Origin: Ophioderma brevispina
Taxonomy: Eukaryota; Echinodermata; Ophiuroidea; Amphilepidida; Ophiodermatidae
Direction: 5' to 3'
Assembly: GCA_023653785.1 (NCBI GenBank)
Contig: JAMKCH010005417.1
Span: 62,001-126,000, forward strand
Length of the DNA: 64,000 nt
The position numbers were made by a program, and so were the translations under genes. This document shows, in pieces, positions 11,180-23,273 of this stretch (positions within the stretch are counted from its first letter, which is position 1; each line of letters opens with the position of its first letter). Below the pieces are notes generated by a model that ran no database searches, had not been told where the DNA came from, and worked only from the letters and a program-made list of their open reading frames with translations.

Positions 11180-11960
11180 CTTCTAGCCCAGGAGCTAGCA
11201 GACATTTGTAACACATCTCGAGTACAAAAGGTTTGAGTGATTAAATATGTAGACAGCCTGACAGGGACCCCTGAAACGTTATTCTTGAGTGCCGCAAATG
11301 GTGCCTAAAGGAGAGGGGGGCCAAAACAAAAATTATTTTTACTAGTCCAATTTAAAACCACTTACTTGTGAACGTTTCGACAACTGGCAGTTGTTTTTAT
11401 CAACACTGATGATGCAGTGATGATCCTCTGTGTACAGCTCTAGTTGACTGTTACCTAGTAACAAAGTTGCCAGTTGGTTTTTTAGAAGATCGTCAAATAT
11501 GTGACTTAATTTGTATTGCCCCTCGTCCCTGTTCATGGTGATGCCCAGCTTCCTGATCTCAATTGCTATATCAGGAGATCAGGAAGCTGGGCACCACCAT
11601 GAACAGGGACGAGGGGCAATACAACTTAAGTCACGTATTTGGCGATCCTCTTAAAACAACTGGCAACTCTGTTAATAGGCAACAGTCAACTAGAGCTGTA
11701 CATAGGTTTTTAAATTGGACTAGTAAAAAGATTTTTTTGAATAATCTTCAATAACAGTCCTGATGAACTTCTTCAATAATAGGATCGATTTCAGTTGTAC
11801 AGGGGTCAAGTTTTAAAGTTGCTCCGATTTGGATAAAAATGGTGCAAATTAAACTGGACTTCATAGAATTAAAATAAGGAATAGTTTTGACTGTCTAAAA
11901 TGCTTAGTTACCAAAGTAGGGGGACACAATGTCAAGCCCCATTGAATACAATGGGATATG
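11180..11960 (-). repeat. Dispersed repeat, copy A (minus), interrupted
   Basis: Read on the minus strand this matches 26705-27190 (plus) in order: CAATGGGGCTTGAC, CCCCCTACTTT, AAAACTATTC, TTGCACCATTTTT, AATCGGAG, TTGACCCCTGT, then TTGGCCCC-CTCTCCTTTA, CAGGGGTCCCTGTCA, CTTTTGTACT, GTCTGCTAGCTCC. This copy is split by a ~400-bp palindrome of retroelement sequence (11338-11735). It is an older mobile or low-copy repeat of unknown class; no protein is visible in it. Confidence 0.75.
11338..11735. mobile_element. Two mirrored retrotransposon 3' ends
   Basis: The left arm coding on minus (11556 to 11342) and right arm coding on plus (11575 to 11731) are inverted copies around a ~14-bp centre at 11561-11574. 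Both encode a segment with Ile-Arg-Lys followed by Asn-Arg-Asp-Glu-Gly and Leu-Ser-His. From knowledge of retroelement proteins, the NRDEG context is typical of the extreme C-terminus of some eukaryotic reverse-transcriptase polyproteins. The right arm lacks about 70 bp present in the left and differs in the tail. Both outer ends carry ACTAGTCCAATTT or its complement. No catalytic domain is present. Confidence 0.65.
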
Positions 11961-12234
11961 AGATGTCAGATATTGTAACCACTATGTCGGTATGTAGGGT
12001 AGAGTATCAGATTTTAAATTTTTTTTATTTGACTAAAATCCGACACTCAGTTCCAAAGATATGGCTGAACAAAGTACAGGAGAAGAAAAAATAACTTTCA
12101 AAAAATAATTATAGACTATGGAGTAAGATTATTTTAAAAGATTTAGATTTTATATGGCATATGATTTGTATAGGTTGACATTTTAAGAAATGTATGGAAT
12201 CGCTCATCGAAATTTCCAGAAATAACGGGATACC

Positions 12235-12262
12235 CCCCACACACACACCCACACACACATTA
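12235..12262. repeat. CA-rich microsatellite
   Basis: Short run of ACACACACCC/CACACACA after a CCCCCC run. The surrounding sequence 11961-12510 is otherwise unassigned. Confidence 0.6.
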
Positions 12263-12513
12263 GTCCATACAACACATACTACCCAAAACGCAATCATTTT
12301 TTCGACTCATTTTTATTAAAAACAAATCTTCTATTTCAAATGGACACCTAACTCTTAGTGAGTTGTTTTATTAATAGATTGTGCTTATTTACAGCAAACC
12401 GGTTAAAGACCTTTTCATGCATGTTTGTGAATAAAATACCGTCCATAATTTACGGACAGTATTCGTAAAACATACTTATTTTTCTCGGAATTCCTCAAAG
12501 TTTACATTTACAT

Positions 12514-13128
12514 TTAAGGTAGAAGTATTCCAATTAACACCTTTTTCTTATTTTAATACTTTTCTTGATTTTCATGGATGATGTGAAAATATAGAATGAA
12601 TTATACGCAAAATGATGATTTTCGCATAAATTATGCAAATTAGGGATCCAATATGGCCGCCATTGGTGTCCATATTGACAAATTTAGATGCATCCTCCTG
12701 ATCAAACTATACCACCTATCAACTTCTTACTTGGTATTTAAACTTGTCAGTTCATTCCCCGTGTATTGACATTCTTATTTTTAAATTGTAAATAGCATTT
12801 GATTATTATTAAAAAATATGCAATCATTACTACGCGTAATGCTGATTTTAGAAAGTATAAAAACGTCAATACATGCAGAAGTGTCCATAGAATAATTCTG
12901 CTAAATTTATTTTCAATTGAAATTAGAAAACTGCAGATATTGCGCATCAAAATTACACTATCGCGTAAAATTCGAAATTCAGAAAAATGGGAAAATAGCA
13001 AAATATAAATTTTTGCGTGTTTAAAATGTCATTTTTCAAGAATGTACTGAAATGTTGCACATAGTTTTCTTTTTAGTCAAATGTTTTTAGCCAAAAAATG
13101 GAAGTTGATTGGGATACTTCTACCTTAA
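12514..13128. mobile_element. TTAA-flanked inverted-repeat element
   Basis: TTAA at 12514-12517 is followed by GGTAGAAGTATTCCAAT. The right end reads ATTGGGATACTTCTACC followed by TTAA at 13125-13128. Ends of about 20 bp are inverted with two mismatches. The ~610-bp interior is AT-rich with only short frames. TTAA flanks would fit a piggyBac-type target, but the terminal GG is not the usual CCC start, so the class is open. Confidence 0.65.
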
Positions 13129-14055
13129 GAAATTAAAGCAATAATGGCACATTTTATATGACACGTCACGCGCCCTCAAGTTTTTTCGATGTTGAGGTTT
13201 TGATACCAGATTTCTTTCTAATGAACTAAAACTCGCTTAAAGTGGTATAGCTGCAGATGATCAACTTTTCTCTAAATAAGGATTTTTATAATTAATATCG
13301 GGGATCCCCGGTTCTGTTTTACATGTAAAAGTCGATTTTTGACAATCGTTTTAAACATTTCGTGTCTATTTTGGGACTAGAAAGTTAGTGAAAATTTTAA
13401 TGCAAAAACTTCTATTTATGAACAAAATCTCACAAAGTTTTTTTTTTGTGATATTCCTCCAGAAATCATCTACTCTTGCTTTAAAGAACAAAACACCACC
13501 CATACAGTGACATTTTTATCACACCTTTCTTCTTAACTCTCCACAGAAATGTTTCGGATTTTTGTCTATAGGCCTTACTACACTCGTAAAGCATGAGAAG
13601 TAAATTAGGGGGGGGATTACCCAAGACATGACATTTTTGTTATAGTTATGTCAAAGTGGGTAAAATTAAACAATTTGTGGGAAGATTACTCAAATTGAAC
13701 TCCACATATGAGGGCAATCCCCTATTTACTCTTTATTTGTTGCACTATGCTATTAAAGCGGCTATAAAGGGAAAGAGATAGCCCTTGTGGAGGACGAACA
13801 AACTGAACAGTTATCTTGGAAACAAGGGTATTCACAAAAATGTTTATCTTTCTATAGAGAGGCCAGAGAGGAAAGCATAAGCTCTGAAAAAAACATGCCA
13901 CACCAAGGGCGGAGGATTCGGAACCACGAAATTTTGCATACGGGAGCGTTCCCTAACCAATAGGAATCACGGGAAGGCGGAAGTGGGAAAGGCAACGATA
14001 TTATAGATTATAAGAAGTCTTAGGGTTTCGCATGTTCATGCATTCCTAGCACGTT
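13129..14055. other. Unassigned stretch
   Basis: No gene recognised. It contains an 8-9 bp G run near 13610 and otherwise unremarkable AT-rich sequence. Confidence 0.35.
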
Positions 14056-14059
14056 GCAT

Positions 14060-14120
14060 TCAAAAAGAGTGGCTAGGGACCGTCTGTCTATATGCTGAAG
14101 GTCACCGGTTCGAATCCACC
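14060..14120 (+). mobile_element. tRNA-like SINE head (B box clear)
   Basis: GGTTCGAATCC at 14107-14117 is an exact B-box match. About 40 bp upstream, GAGTGGCTAGGGACC is a weak A-box candidate. This is the expected spacing for a pol III internal promoter, but no full cloverleaf is visible. It lies immediately before the tandem array, so the array may be the expanded body of this SINE. Confidence 0.5.
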
Positions 14121-14130
14121 TGTTGATGAA

Positions 14131-14760
14131 CATTGCAACTGTCAGAATCAAACAGTGGTTTTTATTACTCCTTGAAGTTGGGCTGGAGGGACAATCTAAA
14201 CACATTCCAGGATGAACAATACATGCCACCTGGAGACAAATTGCATACATCTGTCAGAATCAAACAGGGTGGTTTATTGTACTCTGGGAATGTGTGTTGG
14301 AGACCCTCATCCCCCCCACCAACATTCCGGAACGACAATACATGCACCTAAGATAAATGCTACAGCTGTCAGAATCAACAGATGGTTTATTGTTCTCTGG
14401 AATTGTTCTTGGAGGACAATGTGGAGTACCCGCTACACACGTTCTTAGGATTACAATAAATGCACCAGTGGAATTACATGCTACACTTTCGAGAATCAAG
14501 GGGGTTTATTTTGCTCTGGAATTGTTCTTGGATGAGCCAATATGGAGGACCCTAAATCTACCTACACAGCAGTTCCAGGATGACAATATAGATCCACCGT
14601 AGAGATAATGCTACAGCTGTTAGAATCAACTTGACCAGGTGGGTTATTGTACTCCTGGAATTTGTGTTGTAGGACACTCTACAAACATATTCCAGGATGA
14701 CCACACACACCTGTAGATACACACTGAACTGTCAAAATCAAACAAGTGGTTTATTGTGAT
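14131..14760 (+). repeat. Tandem array, ~112-131 bp units, six copies
   Basis: The anchor CTGTCAGAATCAA followed by GGTTTATTGTACTCTGGAAT, a TTGGAGGACAAT block and TTCCAGGATGACAAT starts at 14141, 14253, 14368, 14488, 14619 and 14731. Spacings are 112, 115, 120, 131 and 112 bp. Units are clearly homologous but diverged, with small indels. Frames crossing it on both strands are not conserved between units, so it is not a protein repeat. Confidence 0.88.
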
Positions 14761-16386
14761 TTACTGGGGATTTGTTGGAATACGCGGGGATATCGTCGGG
14801 GAAGAATCGGATGACCAATTGCGCATTTTGACCGTGATTTGAGCAGGCAGAACAAATTTTTGTCGGGTATGCGTAATAAACTCAATATTAATTAAGATTC
14901 AAGGTCGATTTACTTAACAATCAATGCTTTTGAAAGGAGATCGGTTTACTTTATACGTGAACTAATGTGAGTCAAAAAGTCGAATTAGGATCGAGCATTT
15001 TTTTTTTCATTTTAAAAAGTAAATTGGAACATGCCCCGCCCAAGCTTTTCACGCAAGCCAATCACGGTATGTGATCTCTTGAAAAGTAGACCAAATAGAT
15101 ATTGAATGCGCGCAATTAGCCTCTTCCAATTCTGTCCCGGACTAGATAAACCTGAGGGGACAATATATAAAGAGATTCAAACTCATAAGTACTATCTACA
15201 ATCCCAAATTGTATCGTCCACGAAATTACCCAGATACCAAAACTAACATTTATTATTTTAAGATAAAACATAACCTTATATTTTACCGATATAAAACCCA
15301 TTATTGAAAATGCAGCATTCTGATTTGTCAGTTTACTACCATGATATTCTGTAATAATGGGTTGTGAATTTAGTTTTTTTATTTAAAAAAGCTAAAAGTT
15401 TTCAGTATCATCTATGGGCTTATATTGTATAATTGGCGGGATTTTTTTTAATATTTAGTTTTTCCCGCTGGGGAACATTATTCGCCCATTAAATGAACCG
15501 CAGCACACCTTCAAATCTTTGATAAACATTTGTCCCCGGATATGAACCATCAACTTTCACAAACTGACAAAAAGGTAAAGTATATAATTACTTTTGATCT
15601 TCTGGATTTAAAAGGTGGGTGACAAAGGGACGTTCCTATCCCATTTTCAACACATTTCCCGACGGAAACGGGCCAATTTACCACACGCGAATCTCTTACT
15701 GGGGGTTGTCACCCCATCCATCACTTTATAGGGACGGCCATGTGACTGCACATGCGGGCTGGTGCTTTTTTTTAAAATCGGTGCCTCAACAGTATGATAA
15801 GGATATTGGATGCTGTAGCTGCTATGGGCATATATTCTTCGTACCTCTAAAATCATGTTGGCTATACCAGTACAGATAGCATGTTCTATCGATAAGGGAT
15901 ACTACGCCAACGAGATTGATTTTTTTCGTAGCGCCCACAATCGCATGGCCGACCTTATGTGACCAAATGTTCATATACCCTTTCAATTACCAAAAAATAG
16001 CAGTACAAATTATTCATCTCCCACATTAAAAAAAATAAAAAAATATAAGCGTTTAAAAATAGGGACCATGCATATGAGCATTGTGTTTAAAATTCAGCCT
16101 GATTCATCGATATTGCCTCATCGTCGGCAGTAGGCAAGCTACTGGGCCAGGTCAGGCTAGAATCTTGTACATGTAGTACCGACCACAACGTACGGAGAAG
16201 AAGCGAACACCTCATAGGAAAACAGAAGATGTCCTAAAATAATTGGGAGCATCAGTAAATAATTTGTGTTTTGTGGGGTCCGCAAAATAAGTTTATCAAC
16301 CTAAACAAAAAAAAATGTTCTTAAAGCAACATGCTAATTCCATTTGCTTGGAATTATTGACAATTTTCCGTTGACTTTCCTTCCAG
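14761..16386. other. Unassigned stretch
   Basis: Nothing recognised. Open frames at 15619-15879 (plus) and 15647-15856 (minus) overlap each other and lack any motif I can name. Confidence 0.35.
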
Positions 16387-16449
16387 ATGCTCAATGTCAG
16401 GAACAATGTAGGGGATATGTCAAAGTCGCTGATACATTACAAAACGGTT
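16387..16449 (+). CDS. Candidate internal exon, unidentified
   Basis: A pyrimidine-rich tract ending TTTCCTTCCAG (16376-16386) is a good splice acceptor, and GTAAGTATA at 16450 is an excellent donor. The 63 bp between is a multiple of three, and two of the three frames are open, so inclusion would preserve frame. One frame encodes a Cys/Gln-containing segment, the other an Asn/Val/Lys-containing one. No domain is recognisable and no partner exon was found nearby. Splice-like pairs occur by chance in 64 kb, so this is tentative. Confidence 0.22.
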
Positions 16450-16807
16450 GTAAGTATACACAAGGTTGGAAATTTAACAGGGCGACACGATTTCCTATCA
16501 TTAAGTGTACCTTTGCCCCCTTGTAGGTGCGAAGTTTTATAATAATTTACCGATTGTGTGGTGTTAGATCTTCAATGATTGACAAACAACAACAAATCTA
16601 AAAAGTCTACACTGAGTAAGGGCTTTGTGCGCTTAAACATGTCTAAAGTGAACCACAGACCACTTAAATCGCACAGGGTCTCGAGAAAAATGGCTAGTTA
16701 AACAACGACCACGTTTCGATAAACACGATAAACTTGAGATATCAATAACTTATCCTTCTACAAAATGACAATGTGAAATGCGAGTTTCATTTTGAATGTT
16801 GGCGAGT

Positions 16808-17009
16808 AGGGGCGTAACAGTTCTTTTTTTTGGGGGGGGGGCCAAAAGGAAGGGGAACGTTCGTATATCTTCAGCGGGGGGCAAGCATAATATTGAAATT
16901 GTTAATTATAGTATAGGCTGTGTTTGTTTTCACTGAAATTGGGCGCCGTGTACAAAAAATCAATAATTTTTCAGGGGGGAAAGCTTCCCCCACCCCGGTT
17001 ACGCCACTG
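16808..17009. mobile_element. GTGGCGTAAC-type MITE with inverted ends
   Basis: The left end AGGGGCGTAACAG and right end GGTTACGCCACTG are inverted. G-runs near 16832 and C-runs (CTTCCCCCACCCC) lie just inside the ends. The element is ~200 bp with no coding potential, related by its end motif to 10029-10195. Confidence 0.6.
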
Positions 17010-17198
17010 TGGCCGAGTAAGTATATTAAATGACCGCTTGCCAGAAATATGACCAAGTGTCTTTTAATTATGAACTTTTCAAATAAAAAGTTGTAGAAGT
17101 GGACCAGCTAAGGCCAAGCTAAGCTAAAATAAGTTGACACCCCCAGTAAGGGCGCGATTTAGATTGGGCTCATATATTCACGTGATAATGGTTCACTC

Positions 17199-17435
17199 TT
17201 AAAAATATTACCCCGATGTTGTGTCAGGAGGAAAAAAATAGTTCGACAAATTGGTTTAAAATGTTACACGGATTGTGTAAAAACACAACATTGGTCTTTT
17301 GATTTACAATTTTTGTTTAGACAAAATTACCACAGTATGGTGTACTGTTGATGAGAAATAAAAAATTGGTACTTTTTTACCACTTTGTCGGACCAGGTTC
17401 CATCCTGACACAAAACATTGTGGGAATTATTTTAA
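17199..17435. mobile_element. Foldback element ~237 bp
   Basis: The left arm TTAAAAATATTACCCCGATG continuing to TGTGTCAGGAGG pairs with the right arm CCATCCTGACACA continuing to TGTGGGAATTATTTTAA. Arms are about 33 bp with some mismatches. The interior also holds ACACGGATTGTGT. It is a non-coding MITE or foldback. Confidence 0.65.
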
Positions 17436-20045
17436 ACAGTTGATTTAGAAACGCCCTCAAACAGAGAAATTGTAACTGTAGAGGAATTAACAATTTCAAA
17501 CTGAGGACCTGCATCCTAAGAAATAACGACATGGTCAGCTGTAAACTTTGAACCCACAGTGTTTTCGTACCATGAACAAAAATGTATATCCTATTTTAGA
17601 TAATAGCACACACTATATTAATTTGGAACAATGATCACAGGTGAAATTGATAGAGGAATGCGCCATGCATTTCGGCAATGGACAGGGTTACCAATTTTGG
17701 GTAATTTGTCTGGTTTTATAGATTAGATACTCAACTTGTATATGGATATATAAATTTCTTAAAAGTGCCGGAAACAAAAGGAGATGTTTATTTGATCTGC
17801 AAAAAACATGGCTTGAATTTGTATTTGCGCCATATGATATAGAAATTTCACAATTTTGTACCAAAGAAATATTTCTCAGCTTAATCTGTTAGATGTTTAA
17901 TGTAAAGCTTTGCCTCAATGCTTTAAAATAAAACACGTTTTTTTCGTTTCTTTTTTTTGGGGGGGGGGGGGACACACTGATATTATGAAATCTAAAAGTA
18001 ACTTCCCGATTCCATAGTTTGGCTTAAATGATAGGTTTGTCATTTGTGTACCAATGTATAACTGCTGCGTGGACAAATGCCTGATTTTTCTCATATACAT
18101 ACGCAATTCTTCATCTCACCTTTTCTCTATTTGCGGGTCGATTTTTCCCTTTTCAAAGCTTTACTTCCTCTCTTGATATTGTGCCATTGGCCTTTAGGTT
18201 AACGAGCAAATATTTATTAACCATGCAGTGGAAGTTCCTTCCAGACCAATTTCTGTTTCACAAGCCCAACATTTTAGATTCGCAAGTACACGTTTACAAG
18301 CTACAAAATCTATTCAACTCAAAACCGCAGAGGTGCTATCAGAAATAATGCCAAAGCCAGGAAAAAGTCGATAGCACGATACACAAAAAAATCTCCGGGA
18401 TTTTGCGCGAAGCGAATAAGAGCCCAAAATAAAAATAAATTAACATCCCAAATTTTCTCGTATTGTTATAGTTAGATGTTCAAATTACGCTTTGAGAATC
18501 CTTGCATAAAAATTTGGACGGTTATGATATGGGGTTCAATCCTCAGCCATGCAGAGAATGTAGCATTTTGTTGCCATTACAAAACATATTGTGCCATGGT
18601 ACAAAGTTTCTGTAACAGAATGGGCTTACTGGAAACTGATGTATTCAGTTAGGACAATGGGTATGTTACTGATGAAAGGATTGTCAAATCCGTTTGCTGG
18701 CTAATCCCTTAATAACAAGGTTGGCCAATTTTGTGATGGACCAAAATAAAAAAAACGTAAGTTGGTTATGTGTTACGTGTGCATCGATATAAGAACGCAT
18801 TATTTCTCCAATATGCTTGATAAGGAATGGCATTTTGAAGTGTTCAAGGTGCAAGTTATATTCAAATAACAACGTTTAATGAAATATTGTTGGGGTTTTC
18901 ATCCTGATACTTAACATCCATCTGTTGTAAAGATGTGAAATAATGTATTTAGGGTCAACATATTTACTCGTACATTGACGATATTGTATGAGTATCATAA
19001 ACTTTTTTACCTGTGGCCATTAAAATAAGTCCTCTACCTCTGACGGTGAATGGCAGACCTTAAAACTTTTAATGAGGTCTCACTTATTTTGAAAATCTAC
19101 TATAATCATGCTATAAATGTTGTACAGCTTTTCCAAACCGCAGCAAGGCGAGGCTCGTTCCATGACACCTGTATACTTCGCCTATAACTTCACCAATGGT
19201 GTGACGAAGCTTCCAATAAGAAACATTTCATGTTTTAAATGCTACCACTCGGACACGTTCGTTAATAGAGGCGGAGACATGAGTTTCAAAACTCTTTCCT
19301 GCCACCACCAAAAAGTGTGTACGAAAATGATTCTGTACACATTCTTTGCATTTTTTAATAGACTTGTCCAATGGTTTCACACCTCTACTTGGTTGTCCTA
19401 AAGCGTGTAAAAATTAATACATAAAGTAATTCTTTATGCATCTACACTTTGTGTTCTAGTACGCAAGTTTGGGATTTCTTAATATTTGAAGAAATATTCT
19501 TTTATTGTTTTTGGTTTACTTTCAAGTTCTAAACGATGTTCTTGTGTAGAAAATCACGAAAGGCAACTCTTTCTAAACGTATGTAGATTGTAAAGCTTTG
19601 TTCTTATAAACAAAACGTGGTTTTATATTTCGTTTATCGATAGACTCCCTGAACAAATTTAATATGTTCAAACATATATAAAAGCTAGTCTCTGTTGACC
19701 TAAAAAACACACACCACTGAAAGAGTCTTGAGATTCATTGAAATATTACTAACTAATCATTAACTACTTTTCTTTTTCTCTCGTTCGTCCAGTTTCTTTT
19801 GTTTCATCCGACGATTTTGATACATATTTTAATCTGTCGCTCTACAGGCTTAATCGTTTGCGCTAGTCTCGCCGATCTTTCCCCGATTGAGATATTGGTT
19901 ATGGCGACTGTCCTTTTTCTAGCTCGAAATAATTGAACCTTGTAGGGTCTTCTTTTCGTGCGGCGTGGCAGGGCAGCAAGGGCGAACATCCAACTGAGGG
20001 CGTGTCGAATCGGACTACCGGCAGAAAGGGAGATAACTAATAAGA
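17436..20045. other. Unassigned stretch
   Basis: A G run of about 12 lies near 17960. Open frames at 19117-19401 (plus) and 19804-19989 (minus, Arg/Lys-rich) match no family I recognise and lack clear splice or start context. No RNA gene was seen. Confidence 0.35.
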
Positions 20046-20172
20046 ATAGAGTGATGAGTGAATGAGTGAGTGAGAGGCGTTAGTGCGTGAGTGCTTGAGT
20101 GAGTGAGTGCTTGAGTGAGTGCTTGAGTGAGTGAGTGAGTGAGGTGAGCTGCAGTGAGTGATTGAGTGAGTA
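20046..20172. repeat. GTGA microsatellite
   Basis: An irregular array of GAGTGAGT with interspersed GCTTGAGT units; the minus-strand His/Ser/Thr frame is an artefact. Confidence 0.9.
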
Positions 20173-21227
20173 TACATGCGATGAGTAGGGTCCGTATTGA
20201 TGTTGAACAAATACTCTCCGTTCAACATACTGTCTTTGTATGAAGCCCAATATGTTTTTCAATATTATTAGTAAAGTGCACAGTCATGATGATAACTAAA
20301 ATTATGTATACTAAATGTTTGCTACTATTCATTTCTTCAAAGGCTGTTGGTCTGAGTCCCTTTAAGTTCATTTTTTCACATTTGTCAATAATAACCATTA
20401 TAAGTGACCGTTGAAAGCTTCTCTAGTCGTCGTCCGTCCGTTTTTTAAATTCATATCTTGCTCATGAATGTGAGGGTTGAAATGCGTGCTCTGCTTTTGT
20501 ATCATATGAGCAGTTTAAAAAAAAGACGACTTCAGTGATTTGCCAAATCAGTCAAATCGAAAAAATCATCAAAATCAAAATCAATTTTTGCATGAATGCA
20601 ACACCTTACAGGTATCCTAACATACCATGCAAATGATAAGAACAAGAAAGCGACCTAATAGGGACAGAATCGGAGATTTTAGAGTCATTACTGTCCGACC
20701 ATGTAATTGAATGGAGAAATCGTATCTTGGAACCCTTGCTGGCCGTTTTTCTTCCTTTTCCTCCTTTGTCTGTGGTCAATTCTTACGCTGGAAAGGTAAC
20801 TACCTTATGAGAATTCTACAGACTTATCCTTCACTTTGAAGCTACTACTTCACTTCTACTACTCTCCTGGCCACTTTCAAAGATTTTTCAATCACTGATA
20901 GTGTCTTTAAATGATTGTTAACGTACTCCCACCCAGTACTTTTTCGCTAGTCAAACACCCGCTCAAAAACAACAAATATTTAGTTAGAATGATAAATATA
21001 CTCCGGAGTGTGTGTCTTTTGTATCCTGGACGTTCGTGATTTTTTGGTTGTTGTTGTTTTTCCAAGTTGCTGTTCTTGGGGTTCTTTTTTTAAAACTTTT
21101 TGATGGACAACATCCCTATCGTGTGTCCCAAAAACTTGGTGGACAACACTTACCGTGTGTCCTCAATATATTAAGAGTCTGGGCTTGTTCTCGTGAGGCA
21201 GTAGTGTGTTTATTGGCACTATTACAC
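20173..21227. other. Unassigned stretch
   Basis: No gene recognised. The open frame at 21012-21305 runs into the left arm of the following foldback and is not credible. Confidence 0.35.
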
Positions 21228-22165
21228 CACCAGCCCAGAAGGGTTTGGTCACCGAAGGAGGTACTAATATCTGAACACGAGAAAATTCTCGGAAGAAAAA
21301 TATAACTTTTTAAATATAAAAGTCTGGGCCGGAGACCGCACTTGCGTTTGGGCGCCCCGGAGAGTTGTAAAGTTTTACGATGGGGGAGGTCCAAAATGTA
21401 TTGAACTACTCTAAATCTAATGTAATAGCTCAAATTATCCTCAGGTAACCAGGATTAAAAAGTCAATTGTGTCACACGCGTGTAGTGCTTCCTTCCAAGA
21501 TTATTTGGGAAAATGGGGCTAAAGGTCATTTGATTTATATTTCAAGATAGGTCAACGTTTTGTAATATCAAGATTTTCTTTTGTAAAACTTTTTTTTTTT
21601 TAATTTAATACTGATAACTGATTCCAAATATGAAAGCTTTTGCACTTTTGGGCATCATCTTCTTGTTATAATGGAAGGGGTAAAAAATACCCTGTAGAAC
21701 CTATGGGGATGGGACATTATCATACCCCTTTCCTATTAAATGGAACCAACCTATGCAAAATAAAAGGCATAAAAATTTTGACTCATTATCCTTAATATAC
21801 TTTTTTGAGATTTTGGTACAAAGAAATCTTGGTATTAAAACGTTGACCTTTCTTGAATAAACAATGACCTTTAGCCTCTTTTCCAAATATCTTGGAAAGG
21901 GAGCACCACACGCATGTGACCCAATTGTCTTTTTTTCTCCTGGTTACCTACGGAATAATTTGAGCTATATTACATTAGATTTTGGAGCACTTTGAAACAG
22001 TTGACCCCCATAGTCACTTTACCACTCCCCCAGGGGCTCCCGCAGCAGCGGAACTCCGGCAGACTTTCATATTTGAAAAAATTTTATATTTTTTCTCTGA
22101 ATTTTCCCCATGCTCAGAGATTGTGTACCTCTTTCGTTTGATCAAAACCTTCTGGGCTGAAGGTC
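21228..22165. mobile_element. Large foldback element ~940 bp
   Basis: The left arm (21228 to ~21600) and right arm (~21830 to 22165) are inverted copies. Landmarks in mirror order are CAGCCCAGAAGG, GAGGTAC, AATATAA, GTCTG-CCGGAG, a GTAAAGT...ATGGGGG block, TCTAATGTAATA, GGTAACCAGGA, CAATTG-GTCACA, GGCTAAAGGTCATT and GGTCAACGTTTT. Arms are diverged with small indels, so the inversion is not recent. The ~230-bp centre is AT-rich. No transposase frame. Apparent open frames inside the arms are not conserved between arms. Confidence 0.85.
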
Positions 22166-23273
22166 TACACGCAGCTGGTATCTATATGCCACGCTATTAC
22201 AATCTATTGTCCTTTAATCCGTGGAACACAATGCTACCAACTACTGAAGCATGGCATGTCAATACTAACTTGGCACGAACTAAAACGATGCCTTGTTCAG
22301 TCTAAGGCTATGCCAGTCTTAATTAGTATTTGGGCCTCAATAAAGGTTCGTTTTTTGGGAAAGGAGTGTAAAGTAGCAAAAACATCAGCTTCCTCTTTCT
22401 CATAAAAGAAAAACACAACCTCTTATGATAAAGGGTTTATATACATTGAACAACCTCACGATTTGCATTTTCCTAAATCTATCATCCACTATATTTATTT
22501 ATCGTGATTTTAATTCATTTTGTGCTAAGAGTAAGGGGTTCCCAAACAATAAGTCCCCCTAAAATTCGAGGACATTTTGTTACTAACTCAACCACTTAGA
22601 ACTGACTGTTTAGAATATCCAAAAAGTTTGAAGGATGAACATTTGGCTCTGGGCTCACAAACTCGTTGCTTTAACAAAAACACCTTTGGCAACAACACAC
22701 ACTCGTCCCTTTTTCCCTTTTCTTTCCATTTTCCAAAAAATGATGTTGTCATAAAAAGTGGGTCCCGTTTTTGCACTTTATACTTATTCAAAGAATCTAA
22801 AGTCAAGAAATTAAACAATTTAGCAAACACAACAAACGATTTAATTTCTTTTCTTAATTCATTGTCGTGAATTCAATAAGCTAAAAAACATCGAACGCAT
22901 AGCACACAGATGAACCAACAGAAAGAAAGCAAAAAATATAAGGCAATGAGATAGATAATTTGCGTACGCAACACCAGTTCGAAATGTGAAGCAGAACGTG
23001 GTGGAATTATCCAGAGAGCATGGAATCACAATCATCAAGCAGAACATCAGCACTTGGTAAACAGCATGTTTAAACACTACAATGATTTCATCAGTGTCAG
23101 ATGACGGAAACATTGACAATTGAGTTTCATCCTGATGACAAAACAATTAGCTTATTTTGATTTGAACTAGGCAATTTCAAACATTACCTACTCTTTCTTT
23201 CTTTCCATAAGAGCAATAGCAAAGCAAAAATGACTATTGGGTTGATTAGGGGAGGGTTCCATTGTTTACGTCG
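22166..23273. other. Unassigned stretch
   Basis: Opposing open frames at 22577-22870 and 22588-22830 overlap each other; neither has a recognisable motif. No RNA or repeat was recognised. Confidence 0.35.

Noticed and set aside
12799..13008. Overlapping frames on both strands
   Set aside because: Lie in the AT-rich interior of the TTAA-flanked element and share no motif with a transposase.
21012..21433. Opposing ~100-codon frames
   Set aside because: They overlap each other and the foldback arm; the other arm does not preserve either frame.
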